A stretch of 64,000 nucleotides of DNA from Glandiceps talaboti (lineage: Eukaryota; Hemichordata; Enteropneusta; Spengelidae), in assembly GCF_964340395.1 (NCBI RefSeq), contig NC_135555.1, positions 18,804,115 to 18,868,114 of the forward strand, in the 5' to 3' direction. A program made the position numbers and the translations under genes. Of the stretch, positions 1 to 13,300 are shown in pieces (the stretch's first letter is position 1; each line of letters opens with the position of its first letter). The notes below the pieces were generated by a model. The model saw only the letters and a list, made by a program, of their open reading frames with translations. It did no database searches and was not told the origin of the DNA.

Positions 1-9
1 TTAGAGTTG

Positions 10-11
<2 letters not shown>

Positions 12-85
<74 letters not shown>
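12..85. repeat. (TC)n microsatellite
   Basis: An essentially pure CT dinucleotide run of about 74 bases at the left edge of the window. No gene is attached to it. Confidence 0.95.
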
Positions 86-88
<3 letters not shown>

Positions 89-2176
89 TCAGTCTTTTCA
101 ATATATTGCTTATAACCGATTGTCTACTCAAAACTATTTAAATGGTGAAAACATTTCTCAATTTTAATGAAATTTTACTGTGCATAAAGGAATGTATTAC
201 AATAGGTGTCAAAATGCAAGTGAAAGTCAGCTTTGTTACAGTTTAGCACAGATGGTCTTTGCGAAGTCTTCCAAAACCCAAAGGCATCCTACAACAAAGA
301 ATGGTGGAAAGGTGTAAATAGTACCACATCATCACAATTTTAAACAAAAAAGGGAAAAAAGTATTTATCAGCTGATTTATCAGCAACGCATCGATCCTCT
401 AGGGAATCCATTTTCGCTATCTAGGCGAAGTAATGATTCATAGCCTAGGTTTACAAAACATACTCGCCCTTGTGGTACAGTAGTGGTGATTATGTTTCAG
501 CGAGTGAAGTCAAAACCCACGATTTGGAAGTTATCTTTTCGTGAACCACATGCATAGCTATTTTGTAATAAAAAAATCAACTCACCACTCGTATCTCTCC
601 CGTTATCTAGTAATCTATCTGTTAGACCTCGGATGTTCTTCCGTTACAATTACGACACACGACCTAACATCGCTATCAAGGATGTTCGGGCAAGCCCTCA
701 CTGCAAACTTCGTTCGCTTATATGTTATAGTAACTTATACGAAAGAAAGCCCGAACGTCTAGCAGCAAGACTAGTTATCTAGTACAGGTCAACAGATCGT
801 TTCCATGTAAACATATACCGTTCCGTGTTGTTCATCGACACTACTTCACTTAGGTGACACTAAATAAAATGTCACAGAAACGAACAACGTGGTACATTAT
901 CATTCCCAGTTATTGAATTTTTGGGTACATGTCCTAAAAAATCTACGATATTCAATGTACAGATTTTCCATCGGTATACGCGGTACGTCAGTATCGAACG
1001 CTAAGTCCGCCCCCCCCCTTCCCTTCGTAGCACGTAGTACGTGTCATCACGCTACAGTCTTCGACCTTCCAAATGCGAAGTCGTCGTATACGCGTAGTAG
1101 AGCGAAGCTGTCGGATAACTATCCCTCTTGAAAACTATGTACTCGCTTATTTCATTTTCTTTTGATTGAGTTCATTACCAACCACAAATTGACACGAGGT
1201 GGTTTCGTCTTCTTTCTAAACACGGCCCGTGCTCACTGAAGCCCTCGCGTGGTGCCGTGTCATCTCCGACTATTTTTGCTTTTGTAAAAAAAAATTAACA
1301 TGCCGAAGAGCTAGAGACATGAGAGAGCTATATTGCTAGACATGTCTAACAGTTTTCGTTTTGCATTGACGTTGAAGCGATGTGTTGAATCATAGACCCT
1401 CCACCCATGGTTGAATGTACTGTGTATGCTGTATCCAGATGAACCGGCGCTGGTAGACACAACAAATTCAACAATGGCAACATATCAAATTACAACAATA
1501 GTGGTGCGTCTTTTGACGTTGATTTCGACACAGATACATGTTATGTATCAAAATAAAAACAATCGACTCTGAGTAAGATGCTTCAAAGCAAAACATAGTA
1601 CATCTACAATCGCGACCGGACTATACATTGTTACTCCAAGAAAATACCATCATACTAAAGATGTTTTATGAAGCTAACTAGATTCTTTATTAGTTAAAAC
1701 ACCACTTTCAAAGCATTTGGTATATTTTCCGTCGTTTCATGTTGAACGGGAACCCAGGGAACATTTACTCTCTCACCGGAAACCACTACGTTTATTTTAC
1801 ATAAAACCTGAGACCGCTAAAAGTTAAACGTAGCTTGACACTCTGCTTTCCATAAAAGGAAGTAGGCTCCGCCCTCAATTTGTTCGCAAACATATGCAAA
1901 TGAGGAAGTTAATTTTTAACCCGAATAGCCAAAATCGCATGTCGAATAGTGGGCGTTGGCTACCTTTGAACTGACAGATTTCATATTTTTTGGCCAATAG
2001 AATGGTCATAACATGGAAAAAAACAAATTTTCGAAGGTGATAAAGGATGTGACACTTACAACTTTTCTGTAAGGAATGTGTTAAACGTTTTTTGTTTGTT
2101 TCAACTCAAACACATGTTTTTGTCATTTTCTCAAGTTTACATTTTGTAAAGAATTGCGTTACTTTGTGGAAATTAG
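86..2176. other. Intergenic, no gene recognised
   Basis: This stretch holds only short open frames without family resemblance, codon continuity or paired splice sites. It is AT-rich with a few CG-containing patches around 640-1120. An octamer-like ATGCAAAT lies at about 1894, but nothing downstream looks like a gene start. I see no RNA gene or mobile element here. Confidence 0.5.
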
Positions 2177-2480
2177 CAACCTCAAAGAGTACCCGACAAT
2201 AACAAACACAGTAGGATCTTATTCACCACGTCAGTGGCTCCAAAACCGTGTCTCAGATTTTTGATTGCGTCTTTTGTTCGAAAGTAAGACGGATTTAGAT
2301 GAGACATACATGGTTTATTTGGACACTATTTATTATTATTTATATATCTTCGTTACAAAAACAGATAGGAAAAATCTGAGACACGGTTTTGTAGCCACTG
2401 ATGTGGTGATAAACACTGTGCGTCGTTTTCTATTGTTGGTCGAAATTTGAAGGAGCTAATTTTTGTTGAACCAAACATGC
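2177..2480. mobile_element. Palindromic MITE-like element, copy 1
   Basis: Two inner arms, 2224-2262 and 2370-2408, are inverted repeats identical at 37 of 39 positions, separated by about 107 bp. An outer pair is more diverged: 2409-2475 reversed resembles 2177-2223, with shared blocks such as AAATTAGC and CGAC..AACAAT. The whole is a non-coding foldback of about 300 bp. The interior and one outer arm recur at 21655-21870, so this is a dispersed family rather than a chance palindrome. Such structures are typical of MITEs moved by a DNA transposase; no superfamily can be assigned and I could not settle a target duplication. Confidence 0.7.
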
Positions 2481-3130
2481 AAATTATCACGTATGTAGAG
2501 GTCACGTGATCTGAAGTACATAAAACCAAATTTTACTAATTTCATTGTAAAGAGTGGATCAAGAGCTTTCAGAAAATGTATAGTTATGGATGTGTATAAT
2601 CATTACTTTCTTAACTGCAAACCAATATCAGCAAGGGACATTGAACGTGGTCTATAACCTTAATAAACTATCAAAGGTGAAAAAGAAAATCCGTCGACAG
2701 GAGGAGAACCAACTCTGTAGAGAAAGTTTAAGTTTAATGTCTAGAATCGTGAAATTGTTTTTCTCTATATCTTTAGCCGTTCGCACTTTCAAAATTTCTC
2801 ATCAACAAATGCTTGCCTGTTGTTCGGAGAAGGAGTGTGTTACCATGTCGATTTTAAACTTTTCATTAAGAAAGCGAAACGAACCCCTCTCCAACAAAGT
2901 TTAATTTTTATAAAACCGACGGTACGTTTTCAGTTACTTGCGCCACAACTTGAGTATTCAGTCGTCGTCATCATCATAATCACCATCATGCGGTATGAGT
3001 TGTGACAGACAAACTCGATATACACAGTCCTACGTTCATATATGTACAGTGGATTGCCATCGATGAAGGCTGCATGCGCGTCATCGACTGTCTTATTTCA
3101 CGACACCGCACCGTCTGTTTCGCCAGGAGC
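2481..3130. other. Intergenic, no gene recognised
   Basis: AT-rich sequence between two palindromic elements. The open frames at 2590-3005 have no recognisable motif, and I see nothing else in it. Confidence 0.45.
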
Positions 3131-3306
3131 TGCTGCAATAATTGTAGCGTTTTGCTACGATTTTGAGGGTTTTTTCGTCTGTTTTGGCGACCTTTTAAGT
3201 GTTGGTGTTTAACCCGCACCTAACGGTTAAACACCAAAAGTTGAAAAGTCCCCAAAAAAGACGACAAAACCCTCAAAATCGCAGCAAAACGCTACAATTA
3301 TTGCAG
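3131..3306. repeat. Near-perfect long hairpin (foldback element)
   Basis: The arms 3131-3213 and 3224-3306 are inverted copies around a loop of about 10 bp. Blocks such as TGCAATAATTGTAGCG and GATTTTGAGGGTTTT in the left arm reappear reversed in the right arm, and the centre is GGTGTTTAACC / GGTTAAACACC. An 83-bp stem with few mismatches implies a foldback transposon relic or an inverted duplication. It codes for nothing; the short minus-strand frames across it are by-products. Confidence 0.75.
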
Positions 3307-4343
3307 CCAGGCCTAGGCTAAACAGTGCCCTAGTGCAGTGTAAGCGATAATTAAGAATGAAAAAGTCTACTTGGCAGGAAGAAGAAAAATGGGGTGGAGT
3401 GGGCTTGGTTGCGGGACTTAAAAATTTTGAGTCACGGTATGCGAACGAGTAGGCTACAGGAGTGAACATACTAATTACTATTACAGTAAAAGCTAGCAAT
3501 GGACGGTAAAAAGCTCTGGTAAAAAGCATATTAAAATGAAACTAGTTTTCCTCCCTCAAGTTTCAAAATTTCCCGGAGTTAGGGGGTCCAAATTGGTATG
3601 CGATGTGAAAAGTTCAGAAATGTCGCTGTGAGATCTGAGAGCGAGCTACACATTCGGTGTAACTGTAAGTACCTGCCCGATTATTTATCTTATTTTAAGG
3701 TTTCGGATAGATTACTCACGCGCACTGAGTTAACAAACCTACTGTCGTCCTCCCTGGTGTAGTCTTTGAGTCGTAAAATGGAAATCGTGATGGCGGGAAG
3801 CTTGAATTACATGTATATACAGTATAAACAGTATATCCCGATCCCGGCGATATGACTCGAGTACGAGTGCATAACGTGTGTTTTGATTGTACGGTGAAAA
3901 CATAGCAAAAGACGCGCGATGGCGGTTGTTCGGTATGTTTTCGTGTTGCCGGTGTTTGTTGTTACCTATTACTGTACATACATTACATGTAAACCGGCTT
4001 CGTTGAAACCGGTTCCGGATGAGATTTTGCACACACACATGTGAATCTGCAGCCGGTTCCACTAAATATTCATGACGTCATGTATGATCTGTGTGCTCAT
4101 TGGTTATTCTTTTCTATTTCTATGTGCGGTTTACGATGAGAAGATGGAGAGCGTATGCCAAATTGTGACCAGCCAGATCCAGTTTTCACCAGCAACTCCT
4201 AGATATCAGCAATATTCAAATATATGTTTTGTACCGGGTATAAAGCCGGTGAACTCTCAAAAAACGGAAATAGTTCAGTACCGTTGTGAACAGAGTGAGA
4301 CTGCATTCAGAGCTCAAGATATTGTGTGCATCACTTTTGCAAA
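3307..4343. other. Upstream flank and probable 5' region of AGXT2
   Basis: This kilobase precedes the AGXT2 start codon. It contains an 8-bp palindrome TGACGTCA at 4073-4080, a CRE-type core about 270 bp upstream of the ATG, and several CpG-containing stretches at 3840-4060. No TATA box is obvious, so the transcription start cannot be placed. The untranslated part of exon 1 probably lies within the last few hundred bases. Confidence 0.35.
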
Positions 4344-7300
4344 ATGTTGAGTCGACTTGTCCCCAAAGTTGTGAAGTCTGCAGCAAAGAGCCAGAGTGGT
4401 AAGTGTTGCATTCAAAATTGTTATATATTTTTTGATAAATGCAAATTGGTTGTGATTATTTTATACATATCAAATTTAGCAGGTAAATTGAAAGAAAATT
4501 TTAACAGATGCAAAAATATCTAAACATATTAACGTAAAATTTGTGTGGTGCAAAGGCATGGGTAACATTTTCTAGAAATTGCTTTATTTGTTGCTTGCAT
4601 TGTGTCGGCTACATACTTTTCCCGCTATAACTGAAAACAAACCAGAGTTGTAAATATTGGTAGGTGTGGCTATAAAGTTCACAGGCAGCTGTCAATCAAA
4701 AACATGCCACACCATGTCACATGATATGTAGTTGTTTTTCAACAAATTTTTCCCAAATTATTTGAGAAAGAAGAATATTTTGTGTCATACGATTTGTGGA
4801 ATATTTCTTAGTCACCAGTGCTTGGTGTATTTCAGATTTTTTTTGGAAGGTGATAATTTGTGGATTTGTTTTTGAAAAATGTTAGGGCAAGTCAGGTGTA
4901 CACCTAAATATTTGAATAAAAATTCTTGTCACTTTTTATACTGAAGAATAACGAACAGTGTTTCAAATGACAACATTTTGAGTGGCCTATTACATTGTAA
5001 AGATATTTCAGTTCAAGATTTTTCAAAAATATTATTTGCATAATTTATGCAAATAAAGAACTGGCTTTATTCCAGCATGATGATATATACACTTCTGACT
5101 TCAAAGGTGAATGAGCAGTAAATAGTATTAGCATATCATTATGCAAATTAAGATCCAGAATTTTCCAGTTGGGAGTGAATTTTATTAGAATAGAATGAAC
5201 TAAAAAAAAATGTTTTTGTTTGCACAGTGTGTTAGTTCTTACATATTTACATGGGTTAAAATTAGTCCTTTCTTTCTGACCGTTTCATATTTTTACAGCC
5301 TATTAGTATTAGCTCAAAATAAGAGTAATATCTCTCTGGTAAAATGAAAATGAAAATCTGTGTATCACCGTCACTTTGAAGGCAGATTTATATCACATTC
5401 CAACATGTATAATGGTATATAGAATTACCATCAATGTTACATTTATTGAACGTTACCTCACTTCATGTAAGAGAGCTTCAACTTCAGCAAGGGATGTGTT
5501 GATGTTTATCAACAAAGTTGTACTGATGACCTTGGCCAATGTGAGCATAACATGACTGTCACATGACTGTCACCTGACTTACAAATAGAAGTTGTTTCCT
5601 GTTTAACTGGTTGAGGGCGCACTACTCAGTTCTCAGTATTGGGTGTGTTGGTGTTTATCAACAAAGTTGTCCAAACTTGGCAATGTGACAATAACAAGAC
5701 TTGACCATAGTGGGAAATTATTTCATGTTTGACTGGTTGATGGTGCATTTCCTACAGTTGTAATAATGTATAGTGGCAACATCATAGGGGTGTTTAGGTG
5801 TTTTGTCAGCAAAAAAATTTGTTGTACTAGAATAACACTACTAACTGTCATTGTGACATAACTTAAAACTGGATTTTTTTTCTTGTTTGGTTGATAACAT
5901 GGTTGAGGGGCAGTAATCATATGGTAAGATAGTCTGTATTATAGGGGTGTTTTGGTATTTATCAACAAAATCGTCACTGTAACATGACTGTCACCTGACT
6001 GACAAATGGAATTTATTTTCTGTTTGACTTGGTGAAGGGTGCAGTTATATTCACAGTTTTCTGTAAAGTGTTGACATCAAGGGATGATGTTTATCAACAA
6101 AGTTGTTCTGAACTTGGCAATGTGACAATAACATGACTGACAAAGGGAAATCATTTCATGTTTGACTGGTTGAGGGCGCACTACTTAGTCCCTGTGATGT
6201 GTCAACATCATGATCATGTGATGTTTATCAACAAAGTTCTACTGACCTTGGCAATGTCACAATAACATGACTCACACAGAAGGAAATTGTTTCATGTTTG
6301 ATTGGTTGAGGGCGCACTATTCATTTCTTTGGAAAGTGTCAACATCAATGATCTAGGGATGTTGTGATGTTTATCAACAGATTTGTACTGACCTTGGCAT
6401 GTCACAGTAATTGAATAACATGATGTCACATGACTGCTAAAGGGCATTTTTTTCACATTGGCCTAGTTGAAGGTACAATACCTGCCATTCTTACAACAGT
6501 AACAGATACAGGTGCAGAACTTCATAGAAAAGTGGACAATGTTTAAAACTACCTGCATACTAAAACAACAAACATTCAATTTTCTCTACTGTTACACCAA
6601 ACAGTTTTATTTTGGAGAGAAAAGAAGAACTTTTGTATTCTATGTTCATTAATAGACACCCTCTTTTTTTTCTTTTTTTTCAAGACTGATGATGTTCATT
6701 ATTTCTCAATGGCATTTTTTTTATGATTGAGTTTTTATAAAAGAGTTTCTTTCTTTACATGTTTGCTTTATCTGTACAAATTTCATCTTTCTTGAAAGTA
6801 CCTTCTTTACTTTTAATCTACTTTCCTGAATCAACTTTTTTGAAAATGGTAGTTCAGCAGTAAGCACAAACAAGTATCAGTGTTTTGCTAAGGCAAGGTT
6901 TGAGAGCCATGGTAACAGAGAGGGAAAATATGGTATGACTCCTATGGTTTGTCAAACTCAATAACTTAAGTTTTGTTGGCAACCTTGTAAAAAAATGAAA
7001 CAGTACTTTAACACTAGAAGAGATTTCACATACTGCCAATAGCAAAGAATACTGCATTGTTTTATTTCTGAACATTATTTTCAACCAATTTCTCACAACT
7101 GCATATACAAAAGCATTTATGAAACCTGACTAAAACCTCAAGCCTTGTTCACTTGCTGCCACTAGAGGGCGTAGTAGCAGATTGGGACTAATGTGTAGGC
7201 TGCAACAGATCATCATATCTTTATGCCTAGTTATCACAACAATTTTTATCTGATTATATCTGACAGTTCTGGCAGCTGTTAGTCCTAAAATAGAAGAATT

Positions 7301-10300
7301 CGCAGATGAACCCGTAATGCCGCCATGTAACTTCCAACCTCAAGAATACAAGGTATTTTAACTTTTACTTGTTTTATTTAACTTCTGTTGTAGTTTCTAA
7401 TATTCTCAAAAAATATCTGCAAATAGGTCACATTGTAATAGTATACAGCTTGATTCAAACCTCATTAGTATTCATTTATGCTAATTATATGAATAAGTGC
7501 ACTTGTATGCTAATTAGATGAATTGTATTCAAATTTTATGATAATGAGTTGTAATAATGTTATTGGTTTAGATATGATAGCCAATCACCACCACTGGTCT
7601 TTTTGTTTGTTATGTGATTGTTAGTCACTTTTGATTGTTTTTCGATTTTAGGTCATATGATAGCCAATCACCACTGTAGGTCATTTGATGGTCAATCATG
7701 GAAAAGATCTTTTTATGGGTGGCCATGTGATGACAAATCACAATAGATGGTCTTTTTATAAGGTCAAGTGATAGCCAATCATCTTAGAGTATGTATAGAT
7801 GTTAGGTCACATGATAGGAATACTCTGTCTTGTGGTGGCCAATTGCTGTAGAGTAGAGGGTAATATAATAAGTCATGTGATCATTTTACAGGGTTTGTCC
7901 TATGAAGAGACAATGAAAGTACGCAGTGAGAGACTGACACCATCTCTGCTAACATACTATCAAAATAAACTAATGATTGTGGAGGGTCAAATGCAGTGGT
8001 TGTTTGATGAGAAGGGCAAAAGATATTTAGATCTGTTTGCTGGAATCAACACAGTCAGCGTAGGACACTGTCATCCGTAAGTATATAGATATCAAATCAT
8101 ATAGCCACATAGTTTTCACTCTTTTTGTATGGTTTATAGCTACCAGTCTGAATGGACCCCTTCAAAACCAATATCAATAATGTATACATGATTTGACAAC
8201 CATTCTTAGTATCATCAAAATGAGCTAAAAGTTTATCAAGTTATAAGACAATTATTATGGAGATCTAGAAAGTGAAATACAGTCTGTTGATAAATTTTCA
8301 AATATTGGTGTTGAAGGTTTAACTGTTTCAAACTGGTAGTTATCAATCACCAAAGTTGCTATATTGGGGTGAAAGGTCAAAGGTTAGCTACATGTATGTG
8401 CCATTCAAGTTCCTTATTTCTAATAGTATGAATAGTAATAGCTAGTAGTATGAATATTTAGCTGAATTGAGTTTCTAACTAATCAAACAGATAAAAGATA
8501 AACTTGTAGGCAGTGTAAGACAAATAAGTTTAAATTTTAGGTGCATATAACTTGATTTAGCTAACTTAAGCAGCAAGTTGTATTGAAAATATGAAAGAAA
8601 TAACATGCAATATGTGTAGGACTTAAGGAGAGGCATTTAGTGAACATCTGCAGGTAGAGTTTAAAAACTCCCAATGGTAAAGTTAGTAGACTTTTGTAAA
8701 TATGAGGACGTCCTGAATCTATCATGACTTAAAGTGGCCATATGGATGAGGATTAGGTATTTATTTTGGATTTTTAATTTATGAAACAATTTTATCATGG
8801 CTTCCTACAATGTGGAACAACATTGACAAAGTCTGTGTTTGTAACTCAATACATTGCAAAAAGCTAAAGAATGTAATATAAAGGTTTGTTATTGTACAAT
8901 ATAGTACATAAGAACAAACATTTTACACATTTATTAATCTTTTGCAATTTATTGAGTTACAAACAAGGGCTTGACATATGTTGTTCCTCATTGATTTTTC
9001 AAGTATGAAGCCATGATAAGATTGTTTTATAAACTAAAAAATCCTAAAATAAATATCGAATTCTCATCCATATGGCCACTTTAAGAAACATAGTGGAAGG
9101 ATGCATCCTGGTGATAACTTGAGATAATACACCCTAGATTAAAACCCTTCATTTTAGCGGCACCATTTTCAAGCCAGGAGCAGAGATAAGCATATTTTTT
9201 CAAATACACATTCTAGGCATCGACCGTCTAGAGGTCAGTGTACATGAATACCTGATATGCTACCATAAATAGAATCAATGGATGTGACATCATTCTTTCC
9301 TCAAAATGCTGAGAGCAGCCAAATTCATACATGTAGTCAATTTGAATTTAAATATGATTCTTAAAAAGCATGATTTAATTGCAGTAGGTTGTAAATATAA
9401 TTAAAATGATAATTGATAATGAATGACAAGAATAGGACTTGGATGGCACAAACATGTATGTCCACTATTTCCCAAGGGTTGGTCTCTTGTTTACTCCTAA
9501 AGGTTAGACCTATTACAGGTTAATAATATATTAAGTTATGTCCTCAGAAGGTTTTGATTGAAAACATATAATTTTATTTTAGATAATCTATAATGAATAT
9601 AAAGAAATAAAAAAGTGGTCGTAATAAAGACAGTCAACATAACAATGACTGCAGATTTTCATTAAAAATTTTATATAAATTTTTTTATTCATTGAGCTTT
9701 TGGCATCAGTAAGGCAGTCCACACAGGTGACAAACACCTATAAACATGGACCCAAAACAAATATACAACAGAAATAAAAGACATGGAAAACAACAGTTAT
9801 ACAAATTCACAGAAAAAAACCTGTGAAAGATGCCAATATTCCCATTAAACGACACTTAGCACAATGACAGATTAAGACTCGGAACAAGTATTTCAAAATC
9901 AAACTTATGCACAAGTTGTTAGTAATGGTGCACAATCTTAGTATTAAAATTTTGCTTTTATGATCAGCTAAAATTTTAAATGGCAATTTGTTTAGTCTGT
10001 AAGATGAAGACATTGTTTGCAATTAGAAGTTGGCTTATTTTTTTTAACATTTTTCATTTTGAATTTAAAAAGCTAGGGAGTTTTTATTTAAAGACAGTTA
10101 ATCCTGTGAACTGAAGTCTTAAAGATTTAATTTTATTTGGAATATTTTAATAAATCAATCATTTCGAAGATGACATGTGAAAGTTGAGATTTTCATTTCA
10201 TTTTACTCTAGTAAGTCACTATATATTCAGTGAAATTCTTAGAACAACTATTTTCTATGTTTGGCAAATAATAACACAAAATATGAAATAAGTTCATGAT

Positions 10301-13300
10301 AAAAGTACTTAATTAAAAAAATATTAAAATGTAACATGTGCTTATACTGATAATGAAACAATAATTCTCGTTACCTGGGATAGAATTTTACCATCTAGGT
10401 GCATCATAAATATAACAATTTATTGGTCGACCCATTGACTTCCGCTCCACACGCTACACATGCTTTGCTATAGATGCGCATGAGAATAAGTCGACCGTCT
10501 TTCTATTTTGACTAAAGCATTGAGTAAAATACTATTACAGGTACTGAGAATTAAAGTTAGAACCCAATGGGATGGTAGATAGTTATAGTGGACACTTAAG
10601 TTTTGTGTTTTTGTCATTGAAAAATGAATACCAAGAATTAACTAATGTGTTATATGCGATAAACAACCCCCCTCCCCCTAAAAAAGGAGGGGATGGGGGT
10701 GGATGGGAGAGATATAGATGTATATGATTGGAAATGGAAAGTCTTGTCAAAAGTTAATGACAAGCTAGTAAACTGTTCACAAGTATCCTGTAATCTTAGT
10801 CGTAGAGATTTGTTTGGGTAAGGTGTGCATAATCAGATACCACCGTTGGTTGTGCTGTTGACACAATTGCTGTGTGTTGGATTCATTCATTCGTGTAATC
10901 TAGTATTCCATTGTTAGTTTCATATATACTATGGTAATGTCTTGGTATTCTTTTCTAAATGGCATTTTTTTGTCTGTCATGTTATATACAGAGTTGGTTC
11001 ACCTTTTGAATTATAATGTTCTAAAGATGGCAACCTTCTGGAAAAATTGATAAGTTGCCAATATCCTAAAATGTCAATGTTTTGGTAAGGTGTGGTAGCC
11101 CTGGTAACAAAGAGGAAGATCGAAAACGGTTGTGTTTTTGGTAAAGTTTGGGAACCACATTATACAGGATGAGGGAATCTTGTAAAAACTGCAGAGATTT
11201 TCAAACTTTGTTACTTCTTTACCGTTGGGAAAACTAGTAAATTATCAGGGAAAGTCGGGTAGATTTTTACCTATGTACCACCCTTAACAAAAACACTTAA
11301 TAGTAATTAAGTTTTGTTTTTTATCTTTGTGAAATAAACAAAAACAAATATTGTATTTGACTTCATAAATGTATTTGTACTTGACATTTTGTAAACTACA
11401 AAACTAAAACTAACTCTGGTCAAAAGAAAAAAGGGTGATAGGACTAAGTTGGATATTGAGAATTGAGTACTGATGATTTGACAAAATGAGAGAGTAATTT
11501 TGTGTCAAATATTACGGTATTTGATGAAAACTCATCAAGATTATTGTATTTACTTTTTAAAGAACTATCAAAAGTTGACAAATTCTTTATATATCAGTGT
11601 CAGACATAAACCTTATATCATGTAGTGTATATATGCTTTCCCGATGTTGCTGGTTTGTACATTGTTGTGTGTGTGTGTTTGTGTGTGTGTGTTTGTTTGT
11701 TGGTTAGTGTGACAGATGTTGTTAGTGTGGTTGTAGTGCATGAGTATGAGAGAAACCACTAACTGTGTTTTCGTCGATATCGATATTCTATCCCCCTGAC
11801 AGGAGAGTGGTAGCAGCTTTAGAAAGTCAAATGAAGACACTGTGGCATACTAGCAATGTCTATGTACACCCAAAGATCCACGAATATGTCACCAAATTAA
11901 CTGATAAGCTACCAGGCGATTTGAAGGTAGTGGACAGTACTGGAGCATTGTCTCTTCCAATGCTGTTCGCTCCATTTCTATATGTTTAACTGTTATTGTC
12001 AAAATTCATAGTGCTTCTGTCAAGTTTCAAAGTCTGTGACCACCTTTTTTTCCTTGTTTGATTTGGAAGCTTTGAGACAAGGATAAAGTTTTGATAATGT
12101 TTCATGTAGTCAGGCAAAAGCAGTGATTCTTTTGAGTTGGTCAATTTGTTTTTTATTTGAGAATTGCACTCTTCATAAAGGTCAAAGTTTGACAAAGAGT
12201 TGCACTTCATGGGATTGGAAGAAAAAATTCATAAATTCTTTTTCATGTTGAAAATTTATCACAATCTAAAACTCAATGGAAGCCTATGAATTTTTCCCCT
12301 TTTTCAATCGTATTTGTTGAATATTGGACAGTTGCATCGTGACAAATAGCAGTAGAATCTGGTTGGCTGTGTAGTAAACTGGTTTAGACTGGTTGTGACT
12401 GGAATTTTCCTGTTCCCGGTGCAGTACAGCAGCAACCGTTATTATTTTTCTCACTCACAGCTATAGGGCAGTGGGTGCAGATTGCAGAGAATGTCCGAAA
12501 TCTTTAATATTCACAGGTTTTTGTAGCAGTCCTGTTATAGTTAGTTACAACCACGTCTCACCAAGTCAATATTCTTTGACTCTACCTGACGTCTAATCAT
12601 GAATTTCATTAAAATGTGGAAAAAAATTATCATTATTTTTTTAGAAAATTAAATTTTCATTCATAACAGATATGGATATCAGAGACGCACTGCCAAAATG
12701 AAAACAACTCATAGCTGCATTATGCATTTTGTGATGAACACCTGCAATATTTTGTATCTCTGCTAAGTTTGCATGTTTCTTGAGTTTATCATATACTGTT
12801 GATATTTGTGAAATTCTTTAATCCAGTAAAATTTCATTACCAAAATTATTTGCGTCAAGTGAGAAGTGAGACTTGGTTGTAACAGATGATGTACATAGAA
12901 ACACCAGATATTTTGTGATTTCCTGTCAGATTGGCCACTCTTCCACCATCAGTTGCCTCTTCTTATCCCATCAAAATACAGTATATTCCAAAGCAAGTCT
13001 GTATTTTCAATGTAATTGTTTGGTTTAGTTATTTTTAAAACATTCCTGCAATCAAACATAGATTGGAGTATTTTATATATAGTTACAAAAAGCAAGGCAA
13101 TATTTTCAATGAACCTTGATATCAGAATGACAAATGTTAAATCAAAGTTTTATCTCCACAACAATAACAAATTGTACTGAAAGTTGCACTATTTCATCTA
13201 GAACATGTAATTCTGATTGAATCTTGGCAAGGTCAGGCCACATGACAGACTAAAAATCACAAATGATCTGTTGTATCAGCTAGGTACTTTTCTAGATATC

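Noticed and set aside
4073-4080. CRE (TGACGTCA) as an AGXT2 promoter element
   Set aside because: The same 8-mer also appears near 21254, 21491 and 40857 without nearby genes, so one occurrence upstream of AGXT2 is weak evidence.
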